Below, piece after piece: positions 47,742 through 56,652 of a DNA stretch of 64,000 nucleotides (position 1 is the stretch's first letter; the number at the start of each line of letters is the position of its first letter). The notes below the pieces were generated by a model. The model ran no database searches and was not told the origin of the DNA. It saw only the letters and a list, made by a program, of their open reading frames with translations. The stretch is from Anaerolineales bacterium. GTDB taxonomy: Bacteria > Chloroflexota > Anaerolineae > Anaerolineales > Villigracilaceae. Both the position numbers and the translations under genes were made by a program. The stretch spans positions 1 through 64,000 of the forward strand of contig JACKAW010000004.1 of assembly GCA_020634885.1 (NCBI GenBank), read 5' to 3'.

Positions 47742-48138
47742 AATCTTCCAGTGAATTGATGTAATCCACTACTGCTTTTGCGTCTGCGCCGCCCGCCTCG
47801 GCATGGGTGATGAGCGGTATGCCGTGCGGTCCGGGTGTGTTTACCATTTCCAGGTTTGTTTCAATGGCGGCTTTCACCACATCCAGATAGCCAAGCATGG
47901 CGGCTGCAAAAATATCGAGCCGGGCACCGTGTTCAAGCAGATAGTTAACGATCTGCTTGTTACCCATATGAGCTGCCGCGCCAAGAGCGGTCTCAAAATC
48001 TCCACCGCCCCAATCCCATGCGGCGTTTACAAGAGCGGGTTCCTGTTCAAGTAATTCTTTTACGCGCGAAAAGTTTCCATGCGCGTTGCCCACAAATTCC
48101 TGTACAAGGGCTGTAGCTAAAGCAGGTTTTGCTTCCAT
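47740..48138 (-). CDS. Ankyrin-repeat protein
   Basis: A 132-residue soluble protein with about three ankyrin repeats: GGGDFETALGAAAHMGNKQI, VNYLLEHGARLDIFAAAMLG and YLDVVKAAIETNLEMVNTPG. The first helix (FVGNAHGNFSRVKELLEQEP) is also repeat-like. Such proteins bind other proteins. It lies 32 nt after the large transporter-fusion gene on the same strand and could be in its operon. Confidence 0.82.
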   Translation of the reverse strand: MEAKPALATALVQEFVGNAHGNFSRVKELLEQEPALVNAAWDWGGGDFETALGAAAHMGNKQIVNYLLEHGARLDIFAAAMLGYLDVVKAAIETNLEMVNTPGPHGIPLITHAEAGGADAKAVVDYINSLED

Positions 48139-48170
48139 TTTATTTATCTACTCCTTTTGCCATCATAAAA

Positions 48171-51100
48171 TTATTGCCCAAGCATTCTGCTTAATTCCAT
48201 CACATCCCCGGTGCGTGCCCGAAGATTCCGTGTAAGTAATTGAATCGTTCCCATTGCCACTTCTACATAGTCGCTCATGATCTCGTAAAAAGAAGTCTGA
48301 TCAAGCCGAAGCAGCGAGGTCTCTTCCAGTGCGCGGATGGTGGCAGTGCGCGGCGACGAATCCAGCATTGAAAGCTCACCAAACACAGCACGCGCCCCAA
48401 GTTGATTTAACACCCGATTATCGTCAACGACTTCCACTTTGCCGTCTACGACAATATATAAACTGTCACCGCTCTCGCCTTCACGGATCACCACATCACC
48501 AGCCTGTACGATCAATTCTTGCAGCAACCCTGCCAGTTCCGCGAGCGCCTCGTCGGGCGTATGTTCGAACATACTCAACGACTTTAAAATAATCACACGT
48601 TCCACAATATTCAACATCTTATTCTCTTTTCCTTCATGCTTTATCATTTGTACAAGCAAAGACTCGTTAGATGCCGTAACCCCGTTCAACGTTTCGGTTC
48701 CCAACGGAATCCCCAATCCTTTTGCCGCTTCCATGGCAGTTGCCAGCAACCATGGATTTTCCATCGCAAATGGACTTCCTAAAATATCCACCACGCGCGC
48801 CGCAGGTTTTAATGAGTACGGATTGAATTCACTCCCCATCTTCTCGAGCTTTTCATTTACGGGCAGGTCTTCCAGTAATGGAATGAAAGCTTTTTTATGC
48901 GCCTTGCCCAAGGTTGTATCAAGCACTTCGATAGCGTACCCCTTGCGCTTGAGATCACGCCGCTGAATGGTGTCTTTGGCGCGTTGAATAGCGTGCCGGT
49001 CGTATAGAAAACCAAATAATTCAAACAGACGTTGGATACTCTCATCAAGGTCGAGGGATGCGGCTCTTTGGACGACATTGGTCTTTTCAGATTGACCCAA
49101 ATCCCGGATCGTACCCAATAACCAGGCAGCGCGTCTTAATTCCGCCGAAACCTGTTCGCTCACCATTGAAATGGACTTTCCCTCAGGCTTGTACTCACAA
49201 TCGTGCAGAGCCATCAACGCCTTGGAACGGATGTTTATGTTCAGGTGGCAGATCAACCCTTCGAGTACGTGAATGGCAGCTTCGCTCTTGATCTGTGAAC
49301 AGGCGCGGATCAAGCGCAAGTGAATGCGCCTGTGCAATCCTTCATCTTTCAGCGCGTGGATAATGGCAGGCAGGGCTTCGTTTTTACCAGAGGTAAGGGC
49401 GTTGAATGCAAGGCTGCGAGTTTGAGATGAACCCAAAGCGGTGATAACTGATGGATAAATTGCGGGGTGGTTTATATTTTTTGCTGCATGTAATGCAGAT
49501 TTTTTGACAGAAATTTCTTCTGCCTTTAGAAGTGGCAATAAGACAAGATAAAGTGCAGGGTTTGCCGATTCTGCGATGATCTTTGCGGCGGTAACACGGA
49601 GTTCTATATCTTCAGAAGAGGCGAGTTCTTCCAATTGAGAAAAGGCTTGTGAGGTTGCGTCAGGTTTATAAAGGCGTAATGAGCCTACCAAAGCGCCTCG
49701 CTGTAGTGCTTGATCCTTTTGTTTAAGGAGATGTATGGCGGTATTTGAGTCTGCGCCGAGTACGATGGTTGCGCAGGCTGCCGCTTCTTTTACATCATCT
49801 ACAGTCTCAACTTTGAGTTGAGAGAGGATGACAGGCATGAGTATGGAGAAATTCAACCGTTCGGCACGCTGAGTTGCATCTTTACGAACTTCAGGCATGG
49901 GCGAGCGTATGGCGGCGGCAAGGTCAACGGAGAGGGTATCGCTTTCGCCTTTTTCCAATAGATCGAGGGCATATATAACCTCAGAAGGGTGCTGGCTTTT
50001 CAGGGCATTGCGAACGATCTGAATGCTGCCTGCATCTGTTAATAAGATGCCTTGTTCGCCAAAACGGCGTTTATGCAGGGCTTGTGTGAGAGCGGCTGGG
50101 TAGGCACGGATAAGTGTAAGGCAGATGATGACCCAGATCGCGGCAGTAAACAGGTAAATATATGTAAGTTGAATGGCGTTAAATTTAAGGGTGGTGTTGA
50201 AAAGTAGAAGTAAGCCGCCTGCCAACCCAATTGCAAGGGGCTGAATAATGCCCTCGGTGACAGTTTGTGCGCGGGCGCGAATTTGGTCGTGAATGGGTTG
50301 GTAGAGCAGGTTTTGGGCAGTCTGGTCGAGCGAGAACCCCATGCCTTCATTGGTGAATTTCCCTGCTACGGCTAGCCAAAAAAGAATGGAGGTGGTTTGC
50401 GGGTTGAGTGTGCCTGTAACAGCGAGAGCCGCCATGAAGAGAATTGTCAGTGTTGGTGTGGCTAAGAGACCGGCACGCAAGCCAAAACGAGAAATGATGC
50501 GTCCGGTTAGGAACATATCGGTGAGGAAGCCGAGCAAACCGACGAGTCCGAAAAATCCGCCTATAAAGCCTGCCATCTCATTGGCTGAAGGGTATTGCAG
50601 GGCTGCCTGGTCGTAAAAGACGTTATCAAGAACGAAGTAGGAAACCCGCCAGATGGTGATGAGGGCAAAGATAAGCGCAATATAACGAATGCGAAAGAGC
50701 TGCGGTATGGACGCCTGATGCGCTTGGTCTGTTGTGTACTCAGGTGCGGCTTGTGTACCGGGGTTGGTACGAATAACCGCCTGTTGCAGAAAAAACGCGA
50801 TCAATAAACAGGCGGCAATTACCAGATAGAGATTTTCTGTGCCGATCTGTTCTACGAGCGGTGTGGTGAATGGACCCATGACAACGTACGCAAGCCACGA
50901 ACCGGCGTTCATTAAACCGAAAATGCGTTTGCCTTGCCGCACGTCAAAAATATTTCCGGCAAGTGTCCAAAAGGCGGTAACGGTGATGTTGACCAACGTC
51001 TGCGACCAGATGGGCAGTACAAATATCAGCCATTTGGAAGTTGAGATGGCAAGACCCGCACGCAGGGCGATGCTGCCGAGTAGGACAAATAGAACACTTA

Positions 51101-51356
51101 AAATTAAAAAACGCGCCAATGAGGTGCGTTCAGATATTTTTAGGAAGATGGCTGTGACCGAAGATACGATGAGCGCAATGCCAATGTAGATGTATGGCAT
51201 TGCGCTTGCATCCCATGCCGTGAAAAATAAAGCCAGAGAAGCTGATTGGACAAAGAGCATTGCTGCGCCCATGAAGAAGTATTGGGCAAGCATTAGAAAG
51301 ACCGTATGCTCTTCGCCGGTGCGGATGTTGAGAATTGCAAGCAGGCGCTTTTTCAT
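48171..51356 (-). CDS. NTP/NDP-transporter-like membrane protein with HEAT repeats and cyclic-nucleotide-binding domain
   Basis: The 1061-residue protein has three parts. Residues 1-440 hold about 12 hydrophobic helices with MFS-like or ATP:ADP-antiporter-like features (IFDVRQGKRIFGLMNAGSWL). Residues 460-830 are HEAT-like helical pairs (DAGSIQIVRNALKSQHPSEV, ELRVTAAKIIAESANPALYL). Residues 930-1061 form a cyclic-nucleotide domain with GDVVIREGESGDSLYIVVDG and the phosphate cassette FGELSMLDSSPRTATIRA. It may be a transporter or sensor gated by a nucleotide; neither ligand nor cargo can be read from sequence. Confidence 0.8.
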   Translation of the reverse strand: MKKRLLAILNIRTGEEHTVFLMLAQYFFMGAAMLFVQSASLALFFTAWDASAMPYIYIGIALIVSSVTAIFLKISERTSLARFLILSVLFVLLGSIALRAGLAISTSKWLIFVLPIWSQTLVNITVTAFWTLAGNIFDVRQGKRIFGLMNAGSWLAYVVMGPFTTPLVEQIGTENLYLVIAACLLIAFFLQQAVIRTNPGTQAAPEYTTDQAHQASIPQLFRIRYIALIFALITIWRVSYFVLDNVFYDQAALQYPSANEMAGFIGGFFGLVGLLGFLTDMFLTGRIISRFGLRAGLLATPTLTILFMAALAVTGTLNPQTTSILFWLAVAGKFTNEGMGFSLDQTAQNLLYQPIHDQIRARAQTVTEGIIQPLAIGLAGGLLLLFNTTLKFNAIQLTYIYLFTAAIWVIICLTLIRAYPAALTQALHKRRFGEQGILLTDAGSIQIVRNALKSQHPSEVIYALDLLEKGESDTLSVDLAAAIRSPMPEVRKDATQRAERLNFSILMPVILSQLKVETVDDVKEAAACATIVLGADSNTAIHLLKQKDQALQRGALVGSLRLYKPDATSQAFSQLEELASSEDIELRVTAAKIIAESANPALYLVLLPLLKAEEISVKKSALHAAKNINHPAIYPSVITALGSSQTRSLAFNALTSGKNEALPAIIHALKDEGLHRRIHLRLIRACSQIKSEAAIHVLEGLICHLNINIRSKALMALHDCEYKPEGKSISMVSEQVSAELRRAAWLLGTIRDLGQSEKTNVVQRAASLDLDESIQRLFELFGFLYDRHAIQRAKDTIQRRDLKRKGYAIEVLDTTLGKAHKKAFIPLLEDLPVNEKLEKMGSEFNPYSLKPAARVVDILGSPFAMENPWLLATAMEAAKGLGIPLGTETLNGVTASNESLLVQMIKHEGKENKMLNIVERVIILKSLSMFEHTPDEALAELAGLLQELIVQAGDVVIREGESGDSLYIVVDGKVEVVDDNRVLNQLGARAVFGELSMLDSSPRTATIRALEETSLLRLDQTSFYEIMSDYVEVAMGTIQLLTRNLRARTGDVMELSRMLGQ

Positions 51357-51435
51357 ATAAGGAGCGATTTTATCTTATTTAGCCTGCGATATTCAATGGC
51401 TTGCAGACTTCTTATCATGGCTATTCCAAGGTCAT

Positions 51436-51467
51436 AAAAAGCTTAACGCGAATTTCGCGTTCCAAGC
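51436..51467 (-). terminator. Rho-independent terminator of the lipoprotein operon
   Basis: On the - strand GCTT and AACGCGAA pair with TTCGCGTT and AAGC across one base, with a GG bulge, and TTTTT follows (AAAAA at 51436-51440 on the + strand). It lies about 20 nt after the stop of the lipoprotein gene. Confidence 0.8.
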
Positions 51468-51487
51468 ACTTTGTAGAAATTACGGCG

Positions 51488-52228
51488 TTATCGGTTGCAG
51501 ATCTCATCCGTTAGCGGAACGTTATCTTTTGGGTAGTACACGGCGAAGAAATGCAGGTACGAATTCTTTTTGATATTTTTTACCACGGCGCTGAGTGTGA
51601 GGGTGTTTTCGCTCTCGTTTACTTGAATCTTTCCAGAGTTGGTGATGTTGAAACTGCCGTCTTCGGTAAAACTCCATAAACTGGTTTGATTCTTGAAGAG
51701 TGTGCCGATATCGTCGGGAATTTCTTCACCTTGCTTGTAATTTAGTGATTGCAGGATGTATTCGTAGCCATACCCGGACCCACTGAAGAAGGAAGCGCCA
51801 CCGGTTGTGGGGTCGTTATCTGTATCAATGGCAACGCCCCAGCCGACTTCTGGCGAGCCTTCAGAAAGGATGCTCCTGTTTATTAATATCTCAGTGGGCA
51901 GCCAGCTTAACCTGAAGACAACAGTCAGGTTTGAGCCTTTTAATTTTGTGGAGACATCAAGAATGTCAATGTACCCGGGCAGGGAGTTATCTTCGGCGCT
52001 TGAGACTGTAACGCCGGGGGTGCAGACGGGCGGCGGGAGAGGTGTGGGTGTTTGGGTACTGGTGCTGGTTGCTTCTGGCGTCAAGGTAATGGTAGGGGTA
52101 AAGGTGGGTGTGTGAGTTGGCAGGCTTGTATAGGTAGGGAATGGGGTCGGTGAAGGCGGCGGCGGGGCGCAACCAACCAACAGGAGAACAAGCAGGGTTA
52201 ATGAGAAGAAGTTTACTGATTTTGACAT
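51488..52228 (-). CDS. Predicted lipoprotein with Thr/Pro-rich linker
   Basis: The ATG at 52228 gives 246 residues beginning MSKSVNFFSLTLLVLLLVGC, a clear lipoprotein signal with lipobox LVGC. A Thr/Pro-rich spacer (PTPFPTYTSLPTHTPTF) of about 50 residues follows, and then a globular domain (GYIDILDVSTKLKGSNLTVV, WGVAIDTDNDPTTGGASFFS) that resembles calcium-binding or carbohydrate-related beta domains. It starts 10 nt after the 56-residue membrane protein. Confidence 0.7.
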   Translation of the reverse strand: MSKSVNFFSLTLLVLLLVGCAPPPPSPTPFPTYTSLPTHTPTFTPTITLTPEATSTSTQTPTPLPPPVCTPGVTVSSAEDNSLPGYIDILDVSTKLKGSNLTVVFRLSWLPTEILINRSILSEGSPEVGWGVAIDTDNDPTTGGASFFSGSGYGYEYILQSLNYKQGEEIPDDIGTLFKNQTSLWSFTEDGSFNITNSGKIQVNESENTLTLSAVVKNIKKNSYLHFFAVYYPKDNVPLTDEICNR

Positions 52229-52238
52229 GGTTTTCCTG

Positions 52239-52409
52239 TTATTTTCTTTTGCGTGGTCTAAGCCAACGTCCGCCGATAATGAGGGATGCCAGGATGCTAA
52301 AAATGGAGATCCAGGTATAGGTTTTGATGTCGGTAACAATGCCGATGATGAGAAAGCTCATGCCAACAATGAGTAGGTATCCTGATATTTTACGTTTGTC
52401 GATGTTCAT
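52239..52409 (-). CDS. 56-residue membrane protein
   Basis: An ATG at 52409 with AGAGG 6 nt upstream opens a 56-codon frame ending TAA. The product starts MNIDKRKISGYLLIVGMSFL, has two hydrophobic helices (YLLIVGMSFLIIGIV and WISIFSILASLII) and a basic end GGRWLRPRKRK. It sits 11 nt after the PAF-acetylhydrolase-like gene and 10 nt before the lipoprotein gene on the same strand, filling the gap exactly, so it is very likely expressed. Confidence 0.7.
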   Translation of the reverse strand: MNIDKRKISGYLLIVGMSFLIIGIVTDIKTYTWISIFSILASLIIGGRWLRPRKRK

Positions 52410-52420
52410 GTGCCGCCTCT

Positions 52421-53791
52421 CTACGGAATGGATTGTACTTCTGTAAAGGGGGTGTGATCGAACACCTCGGTTGGTTTTTCTCTCAGCGTCAGTTCGAAGA
52501 AATCGACCAGATAGGTATTGACGATCTCGGTCACTCGCTTCCCATTGAGTGGACCTTTCAGCCCCAGTTGCGGCGCGATGGGTGAAAATAACGGCAGGTC
52601 GCTAAAATCGTAATGTTTTGTGCCATCAATGCGGATCACGCCGAGGTTGTTGCTTGCATTGGGTATAAATTGAAAAAATAGTTTACTGCTGGGGCTTTGC
52701 GTATCATCTGCCCAGCTTTGTGAGAACATGAAGAAGGATGGTTGGGTAACTCCATTTGCAATGACTTCGGCAGAGACGGGGCGCATGAAAGGATCCATGC
52801 CGAGCAGGGCTTTGCAGCGTGGGTCTGTTCCGCAGAATTGAATGGCTGCACCGCCGCCCGTGGAGTGACCATATACACCGATACGTTCCAAATCCAGTGT
52901 TCCGGCAAAGGGATTTTCTTCGTCTGCGGCGAGAAAATCCAATGTGTCTGCCATATCGCCAGCCCATTGGTCAGCGAGAATGCGTGCGACTTCTTCGTAA
53001 TTCGGATTGTCTCCTCGTGGAGGCAGGGCAGATGGGTTGTTCTTTGCTATTGTGCCATCGGGGAATACGGTAATGACGGCGCCGTATGTGTGTTGAAACG
53101 CGATAACTACATATCCACGGCTTGCCAACTCGAGCGCCTGCCCTGCATTTTGTGCGTTGAACCCGTTCCAACCATGTGAGAAGAGGATGACGGGAAAGGG
53201 TTCTTCTGCCGATGCAATGGCTGCATTTTTATGCGCGGGGATTTTTGCAAGGGTGAGGTGGTCGAGGAAATAGGGAGGCAGTTCTATGTAGGTGGCGATG
53301 GCGGGCGCGAATATTTCGGCGTTTTCCATCCATGGGGCGAGTTCATCGTTGGAGGTTGCATCTGCCGGGTACCAAACCTGTATCATGTAGCGGCGGGGTT
53401 CATCTATGCCGGAGTAGATTTCTTTGCGAGATGTGTCTACCATTTCGAAGGTTTGTGTGCCGACTTGATAATTTCCGCTTGGTGTGGGGATGCGCGGAAC
53501 CGGCAACAGCGTAGGTAAAGCTGCGGCAAGGGCAACCAGTCCAATGGTCAGGTATGAGGCGAGGGGCTTCCAATCTGCGTTTTGGGTAAGTTTGAGCAGA
53601 CTCGTGGTTGCGAGGATTAACGTCAATGTGTAGAGTGGAATCATTTGCCAGCGGTAGCCTTCGATGGCAAAGTGGATGAGTGTGAAAATCAGCGTAGCGG
53701 CAGGGAGCAGCCTTGCCCATTGTGGGCGTGGGTGACGCCAAACGAGGTAAAGAGTAAGCAGGGCGGGGATCAAGATTTCAATAAAGCGCAT
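52421..53791 (-). CDS. Membrane-anchored PAF-acetylhydrolase/dienelactone-hydrolase-like protein
   Basis: The 456-residue protein begins with four hydrophobic helices (residues 1-115, e.g. LIPALLTLYLVWRHP, LASYLTIGLVALAAALP), then an alpha/beta hydrolase with FPVILFSHGWNGFNAQNAGQ, nucleophile elbow IGVYGHSTGGGAAIQFC and a late KHYDFSD with the His. The layout fits PAF acetylhydrolase-like esterases with a membrane anchor. It heads an operon with the 56-residue membrane protein and the lipoprotein. Confidence 0.8.
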   Translation of the reverse strand: MRFIEILIPALLTLYLVWRHPRPQWARLLPAATLIFTLIHFAIEGYRWQMIPLYTLTLILATTSLLKLTQNADWKPLASYLTIGLVALAAALPTLLPVPRIPTPSGNYQVGTQTFEMVDTSRKEIYSGIDEPRRYMIQVWYPADATSNDELAPWMENAEIFAPAIATYIELPPYFLDHLTLAKIPAHKNAAIASAEEPFPVILFSHGWNGFNAQNAGQALELASRGYVVIAFQHTYGAVITVFPDGTIAKNNPSALPPRGDNPNYEEVARILADQWAGDMADTLDFLAADEENPFAGTLDLERIGVYGHSTGGGAAIQFCGTDPRCKALLGMDPFMRPVSAEVIANGVTQPSFFMFSQSWADDTQSPSSKLFFQFIPNASNNLGVIRIDGTKHYDFSDLPLFSPIAPQLGLKGPLNGKRVTEIVNTYLVDFFELTLREKPTEVFDHTPFTEVQSIP

Positions 53792-53858
53792 AAGGTTCCT
53801 TTCAGTTTTCTGGAGTCATTTTATTTTATTTTTCAGAAAACTGCTTTAGATATGTGGA

Positions 53859-53895
53859 ATCAAAAAAGACGCTGAGATTCAACGTCTTTTTTGAT
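53859..53895. terminator. Terminator after the DUF4013 gene
   Basis: ATCAAAAAAGACG (53859-53871) pairs with CGTCTTTTTTGAT (53883-53895), with an 11-nt loop. On the - strand it lies 7 nt after the DUF4013 stop and carries an A/T-rich stem able to act as an intrinsic terminator. Confidence 0.75.
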
Positions 53896-53901
53896 GGCGT
53901 G

Positions 53902-54642
53902 TTACGCGGTTGCTGTTTCAGCCAGTTTTGCTTTGCCGTCACGGTAGGCTTGTGCCGAGGTGACGTACATAATAAGTATGGAATAGATGGTAATGGCAGG
54001 CATGGCAATGGGGAGCAGGCAGGCAAAGATGATGCTCATCATGAGTAGTTGAACCCCAAAGGCAACTGCCATGCTTGTTAGGTAGTAGATGACAAACGCG
54101 GCGATGAAGCCGCCAAGGTTGGCACGCAAGATCGCCCACCATTCACGAACTCGGAACCCTGCGGCGAACTCGCCTGTGTCGACCACGTGCATCTCGGCAG
54201 GGGGGAGGATGACGGCTAATGCGATGGAGACAGGGAAGATGATACAGACCGAAGCTGTTATGAATATTGAGTAGATCGCCATGAAGGTTTCCATTTCTTC
54301 AGGGCTGGCGTTTGCCATGAAAACAGGTACCAGCAATCCGACGAACATCAGGGGAATGGCAAAGATCAGGATCGGGGATGTGAGAACAAGGCGGATGCCG
54401 AAAACTTTAGCGCCATCGCTGAAGAGCTTGCCCCAATCATCCCATGCCACCATGCGCGGACTTTCACCCCGCATTACCTGTTTTGCTATTTGAACGGCAT
54501 AGCCGGTGAGAACAAAGAATGGCAGGATGGGGATGATGAACGCCGAGATGGAAACCAGAGCGCCGACCAGAAAGTGCTTGCGTGATTCCTGGTCTTTGAA
54601 CGGGAAGGTGAGAATTTCGTTGAGATTGAATCCGAAGAACAT
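53902..54642 (-). CDS. DUF4013-family membrane protein
   Basis: A 246-residue protein with about six helices and the DUF4013 pattern: FPFKDQESRKHFLVGALVSI, GYAVQIAKQVMRGESPRM, AWDDWGKLFSDGAKVFGIRL and the late Gly-rich helices. The family has no established function. It lies 9 nt after the HlyIII gene on the same strand and is probably co-transcribed. Confidence 0.8.
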   Translation of the reverse strand: MFFGFNLNEILTFPFKDQESRKHFLVGALVSISAFIIPILPFFVLTGYAVQIAKQVMRGESPRMVAWDDWGKLFSDGAKVFGIRLVLTSPILIFAIPLMFVGLLVPVFMANASPEEMETFMAIYSIFITASVCIIFPVSIALAVILPPAEMHVVDTGEFAAGFRVREWWAILRANLGGFIAAFVIYYLTSMAVAFGVQLLMMSIIFACLLPIAMPAITIYSILIMYVTSAQAYRDGKAKLAETATA

Positions 54643-54651
54643 AAACGTCCC

Positions 54652-55293
54652 CTAATAAATTGCCACACCCATTACAGCCACAAAATGTGCGGCGGCAGCG
54701 AGCAGGACAAAAATATGCCATACTTCATGAAAACCGAACACGCCGGGTTTGAAGTTGAATATCTTGGTCATGTAAACGATGGCGCCCAGGGTGTAGATCA
54801 CACCGCCGATGATGAGCCATGTCAGCACCCAGGTGGGAAGTGCAGCCAGCATCTGTCCTGCGGCGGCGACGCTGATCCAGCCCATTAAGACATAGATGCC
54901 TGCATTCACCCAGCGCGGCGCGCGGATGTAAAAGACTTTAACGAGGATGCCAATAAACGCCAGCGACCAGATAATGCTGAGCAAACCCCACTTCCAAAAG
55001 CCGGTGAAGGCGTTTACGCAGAATGGGGTGTAGGTCCCTGCAATAAGCAGGTAGATGGCGGAATGATCTATCTTGCGGAAAATTTCAAGCGCTTTGTCTT
55101 TCACTTGCACCATGTGATATGTGGCGCTGGCGGAAAACAGCAGGATCAAGCTGACGCCGTAAATGGCAAGTGAGATGATCTTGGCGGGCGTATCCCAGCC
55201 GACAATGAGCAAGGCAACCAAGCCAACGAGGGCAAGCGCCGCGCCGCCCCAATGTGTAAGACTATTAACCGGTTCACGTAATTTCTTTAACAT
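54652..55293 (-). CDS. Hemolysin III family membrane protein (YqfA-like)
   Basis: The ATG at 55293 gives 213 residues with seven helices. Family hallmarks are REPVNSLTHWGGAALALVGL, ATYHMVQVKDKALEIFRKID, HSAIYLLIAGTYTPFCV and the C-terminal FGFHEVWHIFVLLAAAAHF with conserved His. These PAQR-like proteins affect membrane lipid or ion balance rather than being proven hemolysins. It is divergent from the PaiB gene; a TATAAT on this strand (55341-55336) could be its -10. Confidence 0.88.
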   Translation of the reverse strand: MLKKLREPVNSLTHWGGAALALVGLVALLIVGWDTPAKIISLAIYGVSLILLFSASATYHMVQVKDKALEIFRKIDHSAIYLLIAGTYTPFCVNAFTGFWKWGLLSIIWSLAFIGILVKVFYIRAPRWVNAGIYVLMGWISVAAAGQMLAALPTWVLTWLIIGGVIYTLGAIVYMTKIFNFKPGVFGFHEVWHIFVLLAAAAHFVAVMGVAIY

Positions 55294-55374
55294 GTTTTTC
55301 TTCCTTTGGTGTTTGGGTCGATAAAAGTTTCGCGGATTATAGCGTACTTGCCGCCTACCGTTGTTTGGCGCTGT

Positions 55375-55380
55375 TATACT
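55375..55380 (+). promoter_or_regulatory. Extended -10 promoter candidate for the PaiB gene
   Basis: TATACT is preceded by TGT, matching an extended -10 (TGnTATAAT) with one mismatch; no good -35 is seen. The ATG is 30 nt downstream. Confidence 0.4.
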
Positions 55381-55409
55381 CGATGTGATGTAGAAAGGTC
55401 GAATAACAA

Positions 55410-56018
55410 ATGTACACGCCAAAACTTTACCGTGAAGAAGACCGCGAGAAAATTCTTTCTTTTCTCAAATCAAATAATTTCCCGGCACTTGTTTCAACCC
55501 ACGAAGGCAGGCTAACCGCCACACATTTGCCGGTGGAGATGTTCGAAAGCCCCGACGGCTCTTTGACCATCCACGGGCATCTTTCCCGCGCCAACCCGCA
55601 GTGGAAGTCACTTGAAGGGCAGGAGGCGCTGTTAATGTTTCAGGGTCCGCACACCTATATTTCTCCGCGTTGGTACAACCATGTCAACGTGCCGACGTGG
55701 AATTACATCAACGTGCATGTGTACGGAACGGTAAAAATTTTGGATGGGGAAGCGTTTCGGTCATTGCTGCGAAACCTGATCCACTTGCATGAGGCGGGCA
55801 CCGGCTATAGTTTGGATGGACTGCCCGCCGACTTTGTGGAAAAGGAAATGCGCGGCGCAGTTGGCTTTTCGATGGAAGTGACCCGCCTCGATGCTGCCTC
55901 GAAGTTGAGTCAAAACCGCGACGATGAATCTCACTCGAGCATTATCAGCCACTTAAAAGAAAGCGGCGACCCTGCTTCGTTGGAAATTGCCAACGAAATG
56001 CAAAAACGCCGACCATAA
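55410..56018 (+). CDS. paiB: PaiB-type FMN-binding protein
   Basis: A 202-residue protein of the PaiB family, a split-barrel FMN-binding fold known as a negative regulator of sporulation and degradative enzymes in Bacillus. Recognised segments are MYTPKLYREEDREKILSFLK, FPALVSTHEGRLTATHLPVE, FQGPHTYISPRWYNHVNVPT and TWNYINVHVYGTVKIL. PaiA is not next to it. AGAAAGGTCGAATAACAA precedes the ATG. Confidence 0.88.
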   Translation: MYTPKLYREEDREKILSFLKSNNFPALVSTHEGRLTATHLPVEMFESPDGSLTIHGHLSRANPQWKSLEGQEALLMFQGPHTYISPRWYNHVNVPTWNYINVHVYGTVKILDGEAFRSLLRNLIHLHEAGTGYSLDGLPADFVEKEMRGAVGFSMEVTRLDAASKLSQNRDDESHSSIISHLKESGDPASLEIANEMQKRRP

Positions 56019-56079
56019 TTTCGGCTTTTCCTTGACGAAACCCCTTCAAGCGAATAAAATCCAAGCCGTTGTCAGCCTG

Positions 56080-56104
56080 GCGCCTCCGCAAGGAGGCGCA
56101 TTTT
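56080..56104 (+). terminator. Hairpin with short T-run after the PaiB gene
   Basis: GCGCCTCC, tetraloop GCAA, GGAGGCGC, then ATTTT. It is a strong GC stem with a stable loop and lies only 14 nt before the next start codon, so it could end the PaiB transcript or hinder translation of the next gene. Confidence 0.6.
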
Positions 56105-56117
56105 CTGCCAAGATACC

Positions 56118-56630
56118 ATGACCGAAGAATTCGAAGAAACCAACCCCCAAGTAACAAACCTCGCCAATGTCGATGTGGAATCTGTTCAAGCTGAATTGGT
56201 GCGTATGCACCAAAGCTCGGCTGGAGCGGTGACTGCCGAGGATGTTGAGTTGACCATGAGCGCATCTGCTCAGGTACATGCAGAGACATTTAAGGCGCAC
56301 GAATCGGCTGTGGCACTTGCGCAGGCGGAAACAATTTCTGTGCAACAAAGCGTGGTTGGCGCTGCCCGGGCGGAGAGTCTCTCTCTTAATGGAGTGGCAG
56401 GTTTGGTTTCAGCCGGAAGCGTGGAAATGGGCAATGCTTACGCAGGCGTTTTGGCGGCGCAGGAAGTTCGCGGCGAACGCATCGAATCGCTCATTTTGCT
56501 TTCACGAAAAGTGGAAGGCAATGTCACCACTGTCATGGATACGCGTGGCGCGTTGATCGCAGGGCTGGTAGGCGGGTTGTTTGCAGGCATCATGTTCTTG
56601 CTTGGGCGCATGTTGTTTGGTAAAAAATAG
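56118..56630 (+). CDS. Tail-anchored repeat protein of unknown function
   Basis: The 170-residue product is a regular string of small and polar residues with about eight degenerate repeats (VTAEDVELTMSASAQVHAET, VALAQAETISVQQSVVGAAR, AESLSLNGVAGLVSAGSVEM), the pattern of a beta-solenoid or long coiled stalk. A single C-terminal helix (LIAGLVGGLFAGIMFLLGRM) ends in FGKK, so it looks tail-anchored with the repeat part in the cytoplasm. I recognise no family. Confidence 0.65.
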   Translation: MTEEFEETNPQVTNLANVDVESVQAELVRMHQSSAGAVTAEDVELTMSASAQVHAETFKAHESAVALAQAETISVQQSVVGAARAESLSLNGVAGLVSAGSVEMGNAYAGVLAAQEVRGERIESLILLSRKVEGNVTTVMDTRGALIAGLVGGLFAGIMFLLGRMLFGKK

Positions 56631-56652
56631 AATGTTTGGCGGGCAAGACCCG

